Source of the DNA: Brevundimonas sp. G8
GTDB lineage: Bacteria > Pseudomonadota > Alphaproteobacteria > Caulobacterales > Caulobacteraceae
Direction of reading: 5' to 3'
Assembly (NCBI RefSeq): GCF_902506205.1
Contig: NZ_LR732816.1
Coordinates: 967,975-1,031,974 of the forward strand
DNA: 64,000 nucleotides
A model generated the notes under the pieces. That model saw nothing but the letters and a program-made list of their open reading frames with translations. It was not told the DNA's origin and did not search any database. Below are positions 41,943-52,404 of the stretch, in pieces. A program made the position numbers and the translations under genes. How positions within the stretch are numbered: the stretch's first letter is position 1; each line of letters begins with the position of its first letter.

Positions 41943-44648
41943 TTAGCGCGCTTCCCCGGCGGGCGATACGGGCTTCGCGCGCGGGCTGCGGCGGCCCAGG
42001 TCGGAGACGTCCCGGGCGCTGGCGCGGGCCGAGGCGACCTTGCGTCCGGCCGGGGCCGGCGCGCGGCTGTCCAGCACCGCCTCCAGGGCCGTGCGCAGTT
42101 CGGCGATCCGCTGTTCCGAGGTGACCTTTCGGCCTTTGAGGTCCACCACATAGAAGCTGTCGACCGCCCGTTCGCCGTAGGAAGCGACGTGGGCGGAGCG
42201 GATGTTCAGGCCTTCGTCATTGAACACGCGCGACAGGGCCGCCAGAAGCCCGGGCCGGTCGGCGCACGACACCTCGACCACGGTGGCCAGTTCGCTGGCG
42301 TGATGATCGACCATGACCACGGGCCGAACCTCGAAGGCGGCCTTTCGGGCGTTGCCGGTCGGGTCGGGCGCCTTGCCTATGCGACCATCGCCGCGCGCGG
42401 CCTTTTCCAGCGCCTCGACCAGGGTCTTGATCCGGCGCGGCTCGGCCTGGCCGTACGGCAGACCCGCTCCGTCCTGGATGCGGAAGACGTCCAGCACCAG
42501 ACCCTCGGATGTGGTCGCCACGCGGGCGTCGGTCACGTCGGCGCCCAGGGCGGCCATGGTCTGGGCCAGATCGGCGAACAGGCCCGGTCGGTCGGCGGCG
42601 GCGATGGAGATTTCGGTGGTCTGGACCGCCAGCCCCGCGACCGGGGGGGTCGGCGCGGCCTCGCCGGCGGCGCCTGTCTGGCGCGCGCGTTCGACCAGGG
42701 CCGGGTGCGCCGCCAGCGGATCCTCGCGCGCCACGTCCTCGCCCCGGAACAGGGCGGCGACCTGATTGTAGAGGGTGCGCATCAGCTGACCCTTCCAGCC
42801 GTTCCACACCCCCGGCCCCACAGCGCGGATATCGGCGACGGTCAGGACCAGCAGCATCCGCAACCGCTCGGGCTCGCCCACCAGTTTGGCGAAGGCGCGG
42901 ATGGTGGCGGGATCGGACAGGTCGCGCTTCTGGGCATAGTCCGACAGCGCCAGATGGCTACGCACCAGCCAGACGACCAGTTCGATCCGACGCGGATCGA
43001 CGCCCAGCCGCTCGCAGGCGCGGCGCGCGGCGATGGCGCCGTCTTCCAGCTGTCCCCGCTCGCCGCCCTTGCCCACATCGTGCAGCAGCATGCCCAGCAT
43101 CAGGGCTTCCATGTCCGAGATCAGCTGGACGATCTCGGTGGCCAGCGGGTGGTCGTCCTTCAGCTTGCCGCGCGCGATATCGTTGATGATGCCGATGGCC
43201 TGCAGCGTATGCTCGTCCACCGTATAGGCGTGGTACATGTTGAACTGGGTCTGGCCCACGATCCGCCCCCACTCGGGCAGGAACCGCCCCAGCAGGCCCG
43301 TCTCGTTCATGATGGTCAGGACGCGATAGGGCCGCTGCCCGTGGGCCAGAATGTCCAGAAAGGCGCGCGTCGCCGCCGGATCGCGCCTCAGCCGGGGCGT
43401 CACCAGAGACAGCGACCGGGTTACGGCCGAAAAGGCGTCCGGGTGCAAATCCAGGTCGTGCTTGTCGGCGCAAACGAACAGGGTCAGCAGCTTGACCGGA
43501 TCGGCGGCGAACACCTCCGGTCCTTCGACCGACAGCCGGCCTTGATCGACCCAGAAACCCTCCACCTCCAGTTTGCGTCGGGTGGAACGGAAAGAGGTCA
43601 TCAGCCGCGACAGGCCCTGCGCCGTCTTCTGATGACGCGCCTCCAGCTTGGCCGACATGGCGCGGGTCAGGGCGCCGACATCGCGGGCGACCAGGAAGTA
43701 TCGACGCATGAACCGCTCGACCGCCGGCTCGTCGCCCCGCCCCTGCCAGCCCATGCGGCGGGCCACCTCGGGCTGCATGTCGAAGGTCAGCTTCTCCTCG
43801 GCCCGCCCAGCGATCAGGTGCAGATGGATTCGCACACGCCAAAGGAAGTCGAAGGCGTCGTCGGACGCGCGCCGCTCGCGCGAGGTGAACATCTCGTCCA
43901 TCACCGTCGCGCCCAGCCGGCTGTCGGGCGCAAGGGACCGCGCGATCCAGTACAGGGTGTTCAGGTCGCGAAGCCCGCCCTTGCCGTCCTTGACGTTGGG
44001 TTCGACCTTGTAGCGGGTCACGCCTGCCTTCTGGTGCCGGACGGCCCGCTCCTCCAGCTTGGCGGCGATGAAGGGGCGTGGATCGGACTTGGAGACCATG
44101 TCGCGGAACCGGCCGATCATCAGGTCCGACAGCCGCTCGTCGCCCGCCAGATGCCGGGCCTCCAGCAGGGTCGTGCGCACCGTCATGTCGGTGCGCGACA
44201 GGCTGAGGCATTCCTCGACCGATCGCACCGCGGGCCCGACCTTCACGCCCAGGTCCCACAGCACATAGAGGACGAACTGGATGACGCTCTCGCCGCGCAG
44301 CGTGGCCTTGGCCGGGCGCAGGAACAGCAGGTCGAGGTCGGAAAAGGGCGCCAGGACGCCCCGGCCATAACCCCCGACCGCCACCAGGGATAGCCGCTCG
44401 CTCTCGACGGCGGAGACGGGGAACAGGATCTGGGTGGCGACCCGCCACAGACCCGCCAGCATGTCGTCGGCGGCGGTGGCGTAAATGCGGGCGACCTCGC
44501 GCCCCTTCATGCCGCCGTCCAGTTTGCGCTCGGCGCGGGCGCGGGCGGCGTCATAGGTCTCGCGCAGAACGACAGAGACCGCCGCGCGCGGATCTCCCGC
44601 GCGGGCGGCCTCGTCAAGGCGGTCATCCAGACTGGGCGAAGCGATCAT
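41943..44648 (-). CDS. glnD: [protein-PII] uridylyltransferase / uridylyl-removing enzyme
   Basis: GlnD (901 residues) senses glutamine and uridylylates or deuridylylates PII. The nucleotidyltransferase motif GGYGRGVLAPFSDLDLLFL lies near residue 90, the HD hydrolase motif LLHDVGKGGE near 525, and two C-terminal ACT domains (EISIAADRPGLFADLAQTM near 690 and EVSCADRPGLLAALSRVF near 800) bind glutamine. The ATG at 44648 is preferred to a TTG three codons upstream. It links nitrogen control to the NtrZ-like gene and glutamate dehydrogenase also in this window. Confidence 0.97.
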   Translation of the reverse strand: MIASPSLDDRLDEAARAGDPRAAVSVVLRETYDAARARAERKLDGGMKGREVARIYATAADDMLAGLWRVATQILFPVSAVESERLSLVAVGGYGRGVLAPFSDLDLLFLRPAKATLRGESVIQFVLYVLWDLGVKVGPAVRSVEECLSLSRTDMTVRTTLLEARHLAGDERLSDLMIGRFRDMVSKSDPRPFIAAKLEERAVRHQKAGVTRYKVEPNVKDGKGGLRDLNTLYWIARSLAPDSRLGATVMDEMFTSRERRASDDAFDFLWRVRIHLHLIAGRAEEKLTFDMQPEVARRMGWQGRGDEPAVERFMRRYFLVARDVGALTRAMSAKLEARHQKTAQGLSRLMTSFRSTRRKLEVEGFWVDQGRLSVEGPEVFAADPVKLLTLFVCADKHDLDLHPDAFSAVTRSLSLVTPRLRRDPAATRAFLDILAHGQRPYRVLTIMNETGLLGRFLPEWGRIVGQTQFNMYHAYTVDEHTLQAIGIINDIARGKLKDDHPLATEIVQLISDMEALMLGMLLHDVGKGGERGQLEDGAIAARRACERLGVDPRRIELVVWLVRSHLALSDYAQKRDLSDPATIRAFAKLVGEPERLRMLLVLTVADIRAVGPGVWNGWKGQLMRTLYNQVAALFRGEDVAREDPLAAHPALVERARQTGAAGEAAPTPPVAGLAVQTTEISIAAADRPGLFADLAQTMAALGADVTDARVATTSEGLVLDVFRIQDGAGLPYGQAEPRRIKTLVEALEKAARGDGRIGKAPDPTGNARKAAFEVRPVVMVDHHASELATVVEVSCADRPGLLAALSRVFNDEGLNIRSAHVASYGERAVDSFYVVDLKGRKVTSEQRIAELRTALEAVLDSRAPAPAGRKVASARASARDVSDLGRRSPRAKPVSPAGEAR

Positions 44649-44696
44649 GTCGGCCAACCTATAGGCCGCATCCCCCTTCGCGTCAGTGAGGGATTG

Positions 44697-46529
<1,833 letters not shown>

Positions 46530-46747
46530 TTGATAATCGCGAAAAGGCGCGGCCGGCATACGGGCGGCCGCTGGTCATGAAAAGGCATGCGGGAGGCGCG
46601 CGCCTCTTACAGGCATGTGGACAGAAACACCATAGCGGGCGTTCGCGGCGATTATTCCAAGCTTACCGATATTTCATCCGCAGGGCCGCATCCGATGACG
46701 TCGGACGTCTCCTCTTTCCAGCGAGGGCCTGAAGGCAGGCTCTTCTG

Positions 46748-47071
46748 ATGCGGGAGATTGTGACGATGGGCGTGATGCTGGAATTGATGGTGGCTGGCGC
46801 TTTGCTCGCTGGCGAGGCGCCGGACATGCATGTCGATGCCCAGGGCCTGCAGATGGCTCGACCGGGAGATGCGCTGATGTTGGCGGGACGCATTCGGGTC
46901 GCCAGTCGTGACTGGTGCGCCGCGCACCGCGCCTTTCTGACCCCGAATTCTGTGGGCGACCCCCTGGTGTGCGAGCGGGAGATGAGGCGTCGGGCATACA
47001 ACGCCCTGCCCCGGTCCAGCCGCCTGGACTTCGTGCGGGCGGGTGGTCAGACAGCGCTGAATCGTTCCTAG
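46748..47071 (+). CDS. UrcA-like small secreted protein (tentative)
   Basis: This 107-residue protein has a hydrophobic N-terminus (MGVMLELMVAGALLAGEA), a likely signal peptide starting either at 46748 or 46766. The mature part, with ARPGDALMLAGRIRVASRDWC, a second Cys in DPLVCEREMRRRAYNAL and an Arg-rich tail, resembles the UrcA family of small periplasmic proteins of unknown function common in Caulobacterales. The Shine-Dalgarno sequence is weak and the stop overlaps the convergent acetyltransferase stop by 4 nt. Confidence 0.55.
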   Translation: MREIVTMGVMLELMVAGALLAGEAPDMHVDAQGLQMARPGDALMLAGRIRVASRDWCAAHRAFLTPNSVGDPLVCEREMRRRAYNALPRSSRLDFVRAGGQTALNRS

Positions 47072-47613
47072 AGCGGCCTGAGCATATAGCGGGCGTCGGG
47101 ACCGTAGCTGGCGAGTTTCGCCGCCATGGCCTCGGCCGGCTGTTCGACGAAACCGTGCCGGGACCAGAAGCCGACCGCATCATTGACCGCGACCAGGGCG
47201 ATGGCGGGCCAGTCGTCCTCGGTCGCCTGTTCGGCCAGCCGCTCGATGATCCGGCCCGTGACGCCCCCGCCCCGCGCTTCGGGATGCAGGGCCAGGTCAT
47301 GCAGATAGATCAGGGCCGGTTCGGCCGGCAGGCCCTCGATCACCGTGTTCAACGGCGGCGCGCTCTCGGCCCGCCACGGATAGGCGATCAGATAGCCCCG
47401 GGCCGGGCCATCCGTATCCGCCAGCACGAAACAGCCGCGCGGATAGAGCGCCAGCCGATTTTCGAAACAGGATCGGCCCTCGAAATGGTCCGGGAAGGAC
47501 AGGCGCGCGACCTCGACCACGGCGTCGATGTCGGTCGGCCGCATGGGTCGCCAGTTTAGCCCCGTTACTGGGTCGGGCAGCGCGCGTTCAGTTCCGCCTT
47601 CTGGAAACGCCAT
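47068..47613 (-). CDS. GNAT family N-acetyltransferase
   Basis: The 181-residue protein has a GNAT fold: start of domain NWRPMRPTDIDAVVEVA near residue 20, the acetyl-CoA loop DLALHPEARGGGVTGRIIERL near 110 and the terminal VNDAVGFWSRHGFVE near 145. Substrate is unknown. The longer start (47613, with AAGGA 8 nt upstream) overlaps the upstream DUF6265 gene by 49 nt; ATG 47544 would give 158 residues and keep nearly the whole domain. Confidence 0.82.
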   Translation of the reverse strand: MAFPEGGTERALPDPVTGLNWRPMRPTDIDAVVEVARLSFPDHFEGRSCFENRLALYPRGCFVLADTDGPARGYLIAYPWRAESAPPLNTVIEGLPAEPALIYLHDLALHPEARGGGVTGRIIERLAEQATEDDWPAIALVAVNDAVGFWSRHGFVEQPAEAMAAKLASYGPDARYMLRPL

Positions 47614-48032
47614 CTGATGATCCTTTCCTGACCGTCCATCACGCCTTCGATCCGGGCGTTCAGGACATCGCCTTCGCGTTCATAGACGACGCGTTTGGGA
47701 AAGTCGTCGTCCGCCGCCTGTTCGAACACCACGCGGGTCGGGCCGGATGCGATGACCGGAAACGTGGTCGCGGCCTGCCCCTCGGGATGCGCAAAATAGG
47801 CCAGAGGGGCCGCCGGGGTCGGATCGACCGGCGCGATGCGCGACAGCTCCCATCCCGCCCGGCCGCCGCGCACCGTCAGCGAGGTTCCCAGCATCAGGTT
47901 TAGGCGCGGATCGGTCCAGGTCTCCGACACCTCGCGCTCCGGCTCGCATGACAGCCAATAGCCGGACATCCAGCCCAAGTCGGGTCGCAGGTCCGCGTGA
48001 AGCGCAGCGGCGAGAAGCAGCGGGGTCAGCAT
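47565..48032 (-). CDS. DUF6265 family secreted protein
   Basis: The 155-residue protein begins with a short signal peptide (MLTPLLLAAALHA) and continues with a lipocalin-like beta domain: LGWMSGYWLSC, ETWTDPRLNLMLGTSLTV, GRAGWELSRI, and FPKRVVYEREGDVLNARIEG. These fit DUF6265, proteins of unknown function. The start at 48032 is favoured because AGAGAGGG lies 9 nt upstream; the ATG at 48041 is too close to that sequence. It overlaps the GNAT gene and may be co-transcribed with it. Confidence 0.75.
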   Translation of the reverse strand: MLTPLLLAAALHADLRPDLGWMSGYWLSCEPEREVSETWTDPRLNLMLGTSLTVRGGRAGWELSRIAPVDPTPAAPLAYFAHPEGQAATTFPVIASGPTRVVFEQAADDDFPKRVVYEREGDVLNARIEGVMDGQERIIRWRFQKAELNARCPTQ

Positions 48033-48065
48033 GGTCGTCATCCCTCTCTAGTCGAGGCATGCAGG

Positions 48066-48890
48066 CTAGACCGGATGCGGCCCCGACGGCTTGTAGGTTT
48101 GCGACGCAATGGCGCGGGCCAGTTCATGCTGTTCTCGCGCCCAGTCTGTGGCGGTGCAGCCCAGAAAGCGTCTTAAGTCGCGCGCCATCTGCGGCTGATC
48201 GAAATATCCGGCCTCCAGCCCCGCCGCCAGCCAGCCCTCGGTCTCGCCGTCCGGCTGGGCCGCGTGGTCGAACACCCGACGAAAGCGAAAGATCGAACGC
48301 AGCAAGCGGGGCGACACCCCCACTCGATGCGCGAACCGGCGCTGAACGGCGCGCTGTTCGGATGCCGATCGGACCCGCGCCGGGCGTTCGGCCGCGGCGT
48401 CTTCGATCTCGGCGCGGATCATGGGGTCGATCGTCCAGCCCGCGCCCAGCCTCTGCGCCTCCAGCCAGGCGGCGATGGCCGCGACCTGACCCTCTGAATC
48501 CCCGGTTGGGGCCGTGAATCCGGCCAGCCGCTCGACCATGTCCAGCCGCCGGTCGGTCGCCTCGCTCAGCGGCCGACCCAGAAATCCCCGTGCGCCATCG
48601 GGTTCGAACCGCACGGCGACCAGTTCGGTCGGGCCGGTCGGCCGCATGACCAGGGGCCGGGTCATCTGCCCCGCGAACAGGGCCGTGGGCTGCAGGCGGA
48701 ATTCGCCGTCGTCGCCCTGTTCGGCATAAGGTGCGCCCAGGTCGAAGATCAGCTCGGGACAGCCGTCGGGCGCGATGCGCTGGATGGTCGGCGTCGGATC
48801 GGGCGCGTCATAGGTCCAGATGACGCGGACGAAGGGCCGTAAGGCCGGCGGCGGCGCGAACTCCTGATACCGTTCCTCCCCCGAGGCCAT
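48066..48890 (-). CDS. AraC family transcriptional regulator
   Basis: The 274-residue regulator has an N-terminal sensor-like domain (ALRPFVRVIWTYD near residue 16, PDGCPELIFDLG near 42, GPTELVAVRFEPDGARGFLG near 85) of the DUF6597 type and a C-terminal double helix-turn-helix (RAVQRRFAHRVGVSPRLLRSIFRFRR near 190 and AGYFDQPQMARDLRRFLG near 230). Ligand and targets are unknown. It is 33 nt upstream of the DUF6265 gene on the same strand and 1 nt after the DUF1178 gene. Confidence 0.9.
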   Translation of the reverse strand: MASGEERYQEFAPPPALRPFVRVIWTYDAPDPTPTIQRIAPDGCPELIFDLGAPYAEQGDDGEFRLQPTALFAGQMTRPLVMRPTGPTELVAVRFEPDGARGFLGRPLSEATDRRLDMVERLAGFTAPTGDSEGQVAAIAAWLEAQRLGAGWTIDPMIRAEIEDAAAERPARVRSASEQRAVQRRFAHRVGVSPRLLRSIFRFRRVFDHAAQPDGETEGWLAAGLEAGYFDQPQMARDLRRFLGCTATDWAREQHELARAIASQTYKPSGPHPV

Positions 48891-48891
48891 G

Positions 48892-49326
48892 TCAGTTGAC
48901 CTTGGATGGGTTCGGCGGGGCGTCGGGCAGGGCGGAAACCGGCACGCCGTCGTCCTTGAGCTTTTTCACCTCGGCGGGCGTCGCCTCGCCATAGATTTCG
49001 CGCTTCTCCGACTTGCCCTCGTGAATGTCGCGGGCCTCGCGGGCGAACGTGTCGCCGACATAGTCGAAGTTGGCCTCGACGTGGGCGCGCACCTCGCGGG
49101 CGGCGGTCATCATCAGGGTCTGCATCTTGGCGGCGACATCCGACGCGGGATCGGCCTTGCGCGCGCTGCTGACGGCCGGGGCCATGATCGCCTTCTGAAC
49201 CGAATGCGAGCCGCAGAACGGGCACTCCACCAGGCCGCGCCCCGCTTGGTCGTCAAAGTCGGACGAGGAGCCGAACCAGGCCTCGAACTCGTGGGCCTGG
49301 TCGCATTTCAGTGCGTAGCGGATCAT
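48892..49326 (-). CDS. DUF1178 family protein
   Basis: This 144-residue cytoplasmic protein starts with the family pattern MIRYALKCDQAHEFEAWF and has a zinc-ribbon-like CPFCGS (near residue 35) preceded by Cys8. The middle is charged and helical, and EIYGEATPAEVKKLKDDG near 110-127 is characteristic. DUF1178 function is unknown. It sits in a run with nitrilase, grxC and comF genes, an arrangement frequent in alphaproteobacteria. Confidence 0.9.
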   Translation of the reverse strand: MIRYALKCDQAHEFEAWFGSSSDFDDQAGRGLVECPFCGSHSVQKAIMAPAVSSARKADPASDVAAKMQTLMMTAAREVRAHVEANFDYVGDTFAREARDIHEGKSEKREIYGEATPAEVKKLKDDGVPVSALPDAPPNPSKVN

Positions 49327-49333
49327 GGGACAA

Positions 49334-50173
49334 TCAAACGGCGGGCAGGAAATCGCGATCGTGGGTCAGGGCAGGCACCGCCGCTCGCGCGCGGGCCACC
49401 GCCTCCATGTCCAGCTTCGCCGTCACGATGCAAGGGTCGTCATGATCCGCCTTGGCGATGATCTCGCCCCAGGGTCCGACCACGGTGGACCGGCCCCAGG
49501 TGCGGCGACCGTCCTCGTGCAGCCCGCCTTGCGCCGGCGCCAGGACGAAGGCGCCCGTCTCGATGGCGCGAGCGCGCAGCAAAGTCTCCCAATGCGCCTC
49601 GCCCGTCGGGGCGGTGAAAGCGGCAGGGACCGCGATCATCGACGCCCCCGCCTTGGCCAGCTGGCGATGCAGATGGGGAAAGCGGATGTCGTAGCAGATG
49701 GTCAGTCCCAGCCGACCCCAGGGCGTGTCCGCGACCGCCGCACCGTCTCCCGGCCGCACCGTCGCACTCTCGCGATAGGTCTCGCCGTTCGGCAGGTTCA
49801 CGTCGAAGACGTGCAGCTTGTCGTATCGGGCGACGATCCCACCGGACGCATCGATCAACAGCGACCGATTGGCGGCGCGGCCGTCTCCGGCATGGCCGGA
49901 CCTCACGATGGCTGAGCCGATCAGCAGCCAAACGCCCAGTTCCGCCGCCAGACGACGCAGACCCACCACGACGACATCGGCGTCCTCGGTGGTAATCGCG
50001 GCGTCGCGACGGTCCCGGCGCTGTTCCAGGACATTGGTCCCCTCGGGCGTAAGGATGAACTTCGCTCCGCCCTTCGCCGCTTCGCGGATCAGGGGCTCGA
50101 CATGGGCCAACGCCGCCTCAGCCGTCGCCGGCGTGCGGGTCTGGATCAGGGCGATGTCGAGCCCGCCGCTCAC
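49334..50173 (-). CDS. carbon-nitrogen hydrolase (nitrilase superfamily, Nit1-like amidase)
   Basis: The 279-residue enzyme has the Glu-Lys-Cys catalytic triad: Glu in LTPEGTN near residue 44, Lys in YDKLHVFDV near 118 and Cys in GLTICYDIRFP near 155. The glutamate between (AHWETLLRARAIE) supports the active site. The family member beside DUF1178 and grxC is usually annotated as deaminated glutathione amidase, which repairs a glutathione by-product; the adjacent glutaredoxin fits that idea, but the substrate is inferred. Confidence 0.9.
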   Translation of the reverse strand: MSGGLDIALIQTRTPATAEAALAHVEPLIREAAKGGAKFILTPEGTNVLEQRRDRRDAAITTEDADVVVVGLRRLAAELGVWLLIGSAIVRSGHAGDGRAANRSLLIDASGGIVARYDKLHVFDVNLPNGETYRESATVRPGDGAAVADTPWGRLGLTICYDIRFPHLHRQLAKAGASMIAVPAAFTAPTGEAHWETLLRARAIETGAFVLAPAQGGLHEDGRRTWGRSTVVGPWGEIIAKADHDDPCIVTAKLDMEAVARARAAVPALTHDRDFLPAV

Positions 50174-50177
50174 GGGA

Positions 50178-50435
50178 TCAGGCCGCCAGAAGCGCGTCGA
50201 GCTTGCCGTCGCGATCCAGGGCGTGGACGTCGTCGGAGCCGCCGACGTGTTGGCCGCCGATGAAGACCTGCGGGAAGGTCATGCGGCCGCCGGACTTCTC
50301 GACCATCTCGGCCTTCTTGTCGGGATCGTTCGAGGCGACGATCTCGGTGTAGTCCACGCCCTTCTTCTTCAGCAGCGCCATGGCGCTGTAGCAATAGGGG
50401 CAGCCGGGCTTGGTGTAGATGACGACGTCGGCCAA
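50178..50435 (-). CDS. grxC: glutaredoxin 3
   Basis: GrxC is an 85-residue dithiol glutaredoxin with the CPYC active site (residues 12-15) in YTKPGCPYCYSA, the cis-proline region TFPQVFIGGQHVGGSDDV near 55-72 and the glutathione-binding GG/DD pair. It reduces disulfides using glutathione. The start is a TTG at 50435, supported by GGAG 8 nt upstream. It is 4 nt upstream of the nitrilase gene and clearly co-transcribed with it. Confidence 0.95.
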   Translation of the reverse strand: MADVVIYTKPGCPYCYSAMALLKKKGVDYTEIVASNDPDKKAEMVEKSGGRMTFPQVFIGGQHVGGSDDVHALDRDGKLDALLAA

Positions 50436-50495
50436 ATCAGGTCTCCAGAACGATATGTCCCAGGCGGCGAGCCGCCGCGCGGGGAGCGATAGGGG

Positions 50496-51290
50496 TTACA
50501 TAGTCAGTTCACGGGCGTTTCGCACCCGCGCGATGACCGCCAAGTCCACGCCGCGCGCTCCGGCGTCGAGCAGGGCGCGCGCGCAGGCGTCTCCGGTCGC
50601 GCCCGTGGTCAACACATCGTCGATCAGAAGGATGCGCCGCCCTCTGATGCGACGCCGCCCGACCTCGGTCACGGCGAAGGCCTTCCTGACGTTCAGACGC
50701 CGCCCGCGCTGGCTCTTGCCGCCCTGGCTGGTGGTGTGGCTGGTGCGGACCAGGGAGTCGGGCAGATAGTCGCGGCCTGCGTCGCGGGCCAGCGGTCGGG
50801 CGATCTCGGCCGCCTGGTTGAAGCGGCGTGACAGCAGGCGCAACGGATGCAGCGGCACGGGAACGACCGCATCGGCCGCCTCGACCAGATCGGCGGCGGA
50901 CCGGCCGATCCAGCGGGCGAACAGGGGCGCGAACTGCTGCTGGTCCCCGTGCTTGAACCTCAGGATCAGCCCCCGCGACGCCTCGTCGTACAGACACGCC
51001 GCTCGCGCCCGCTGAAAAACATAGGGCTGGGCGATACAGGCTGTGCAGCGGTCCTCGGCGAAGGCGCCGCCGTCATATTCGAACGCCGCCCCGCACCCGT
51101 CGCAGACCGGCGCCTCCAGAAACCGGATGCGGCTCCAGGCGTCCGGCGTCAGACCGGCCGCAGCCGTCGCCTCGCGGCTGTCATGCGCCATCGGCGGCAG
51201 GATCAGATCCGCCAATCCGCGTCCGGCGCCGCGCAACTGTCGCCCCGCCCCTTCCCAGGCGCGCCGCCAGCCCCCATCCTGTTCGTCCAT
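50496..51290 (-). CDS. comF: ComF family protein (phosphoribosyltransferase-like)
   Basis: The 264-residue protein has an N-terminal zinc-finger region (APVCDGCGAAF and RCTACIAQP, near residues 62-90) and a C-terminal phosphoribosyltransferase fold with the PRPP loop ILLIDDVLTTGAT near 225-238, the ComF arrangement. ComF is required for DNA uptake in competent bacteria; its role elsewhere is less clear. The ATG overlaps the divergent methyltransferase ATG by 2 nt (CATG), so promoters of each gene lie in the other. Confidence 0.93.
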   Translation of the reverse strand: MDEQDGGWRRAWEGAGRQLRGAGRGLADLILPPMAHDSREATAAAGLTPDAWSRIRFLEAPVCDGCGAAFEYDGGAFAEDRCTACIAQPYVFQRARAACLYDEASRGLILRFKHGDQQQFAPLFARWIGRSAADLVEAADAVVPVPLHPLRLLSRRFNQAAEIARPLARDAGRDYLPDSLVRTSHTTSQGGKSQRGRRLNVRKAFAVTEVGRRRIRGRRILLIDDVLTTGATGDACARALLDAGARGVDLAVIARVRNARELTM

Positions 51291-52191
51291 GACTGCCCCC
51301 CAATCCCCTTCCGAAGGCCCCCCGCGCATCTTCGACGCCGCCCGGCGTCAGGCGCGGCTGGCGCGGTCCGCCGCCCGGTTCGACCAGGCCGACTTCCTCC
51401 ACGCCCGCGCCGCCGCCAACGCCGCAGAGAGCCTGGAAGCCATATTGCGCGATTTTCCCGTTGCGGTCGATCTGTCTGCCCACCCAGGGGTGTTCGAGCG
51501 CGCGGTCAGGTCCAGCGACGCCGCAGGTCGCGTGGGACCGATCCTGACGCCCGTCTCCCTGGCCCAACGCGCGGCGCCGGGCGCGCAAGCCCTGCCGCTG
51601 GAGGATGGATCGACCGATCTGATCGTCTCGCTGCTGACCCTGCACTGGGCCAACGACCTGCCCGGCGCCCTGGCCCAGATCCGGCGCGCGCTGAAGCCGG
51701 ATGGTCTGTTCATCGGCACCTTGTTTGGCGCGGGCACCCTGAAGGAACTTCGGGCGATCCTGACCGAGGTCGAACTGGAGGAACGCGGCGGCGCCCAGGC
51801 GCGGGTCTCGCCCTTTGCCGACGGCTATGACGGTGCGGCTCTGCTGCAGCGCGCCGGTTTCGCCCTGCCCGTCTCCGACGTCGACCGGTTCAGCGTCCGC
51901 TACGCAGACCTGTTCGCCCTGATCCGCGACCTGCGCGCCATGGGCGAGACCAATGTGCTGCATGGATCGGTCCGACCGCTGAACCGCCGCATCGCCGCCC
52001 GCGCCGCCGCTCTATACGCCGAACGCCACGCCCAGTCCGACGGCCGCATCCCGGCGACGTTCGAGATCATCCACCTGGCCGGCTGGAAACCGCACGAGAG
52101 CCAGCAGAAGCCTCTGCCCCGCGGCTCGGCCAAGACGCGGCTGGCCGATGTCCTGGGCGTAAAGGAAATGACGGGCGAAGAGCCGGATTAG
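51289..52191 (+). CDS. class I SAM-dependent methyltransferase (BioC/NDUFAF5-like)
   Basis: The 300-residue protein resembles the methyltransferases placed near BioC and human NDUFAF5: FDAARRQARLARSAARF near residue 14, a degenerate AdoMet-binding region (VAVDLSAHPGVF near 58), LPLEDGSTDLIVSLLTLHWANDLPGAL near 100-126, LKPDGLFIGTLFG, and the C-terminal EIIHLAGWKPHESQQKPLPRGSA. The target is unknown; NDUFAF5 homologues hydroxylate a complex I arginine. The start codon overlaps that of comF in a divergent arrangement. Confidence 0.85.
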   Translation: MTAPQSPSEGPPRIFDAARRQARLARSAARFDQADFLHARAAANAAESLEAILRDFPVAVDLSAHPGVFERAVRSSDAAGRVGPILTPVSLAQRAAPGAQALPLEDGSTDLIVSLLTLHWANDLPGALAQIRRALKPDGLFIGTLFGAGTLKELRAILTEVELEERGGAQARVSPFADGYDGAALLQRAGFALPVSDVDRFSVRYADLFALIRDLRAMGETNVLHGSVRPLNRRIAARAAALYAERHAQSDGRIPATFEIIHLAGWKPHESQQKPLPRGSAKTRLADVLGVKEMTGEEPD

Positions 52192-52379
52192 CCGCCGATC
52201 GCGGCCTGCATAGCGGCGGACAGCTTTTGCACCGTCACGGCCAGGCCGCCGTTCTGGGTGTTCGCCAGCGCGCTGATCGAGGTGACGATCGCCAGGAAAA
52301 TCAGGGCGCAGATCAGGCCGTATTCGATTGAGGTGGCCCCGCTCTCGTTACGCAGGAACCGGCCGATAAGACGTCGCAT
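52188..52379 (-). CDS. Flp family type IVb pilin
   Basis: This 63-residue prepilin has a basic leader (MRRLIGRFLRNESG) cut before ATSIEYGL, with Glu5 and Tyr6 of the mature protein, followed by the hydrophobic helix ICALIFLAIVTSISAL. It would be a Flp/Tad pilin subunit or a minor pilin. No cpa/tad genes are in the window, so assembly proteins are elsewhere. It is convergent with the methyltransferase gene (4-nt overlap) and precedes no pilus operon. Confidence 0.9.
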   Translation of the reverse strand: MRRLIGRFLRNESGATSIEYGLICALIFLAIVTSISALANTQNGGLAVTVQKLSAAMQAAIGG

Positions 52380-52404
52380 GGCCGGCCTCCCTGGTCGGCG
52401 GTGA

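Noticed and set aside
41757..44393. 878-codon open frame on the plus strand
   Set aside because: Antisense shadow of glnD and murJ; composition atypical, no domains.
51284..51294. Shared sequence CGTCCATGAC at the starts of the methyltransferase and glutamate dehydrogenase genes (also near 61344)
   Set aside because: Only about ten bases match and flanks diverge, so it is probably chance in GC-rich DNA.
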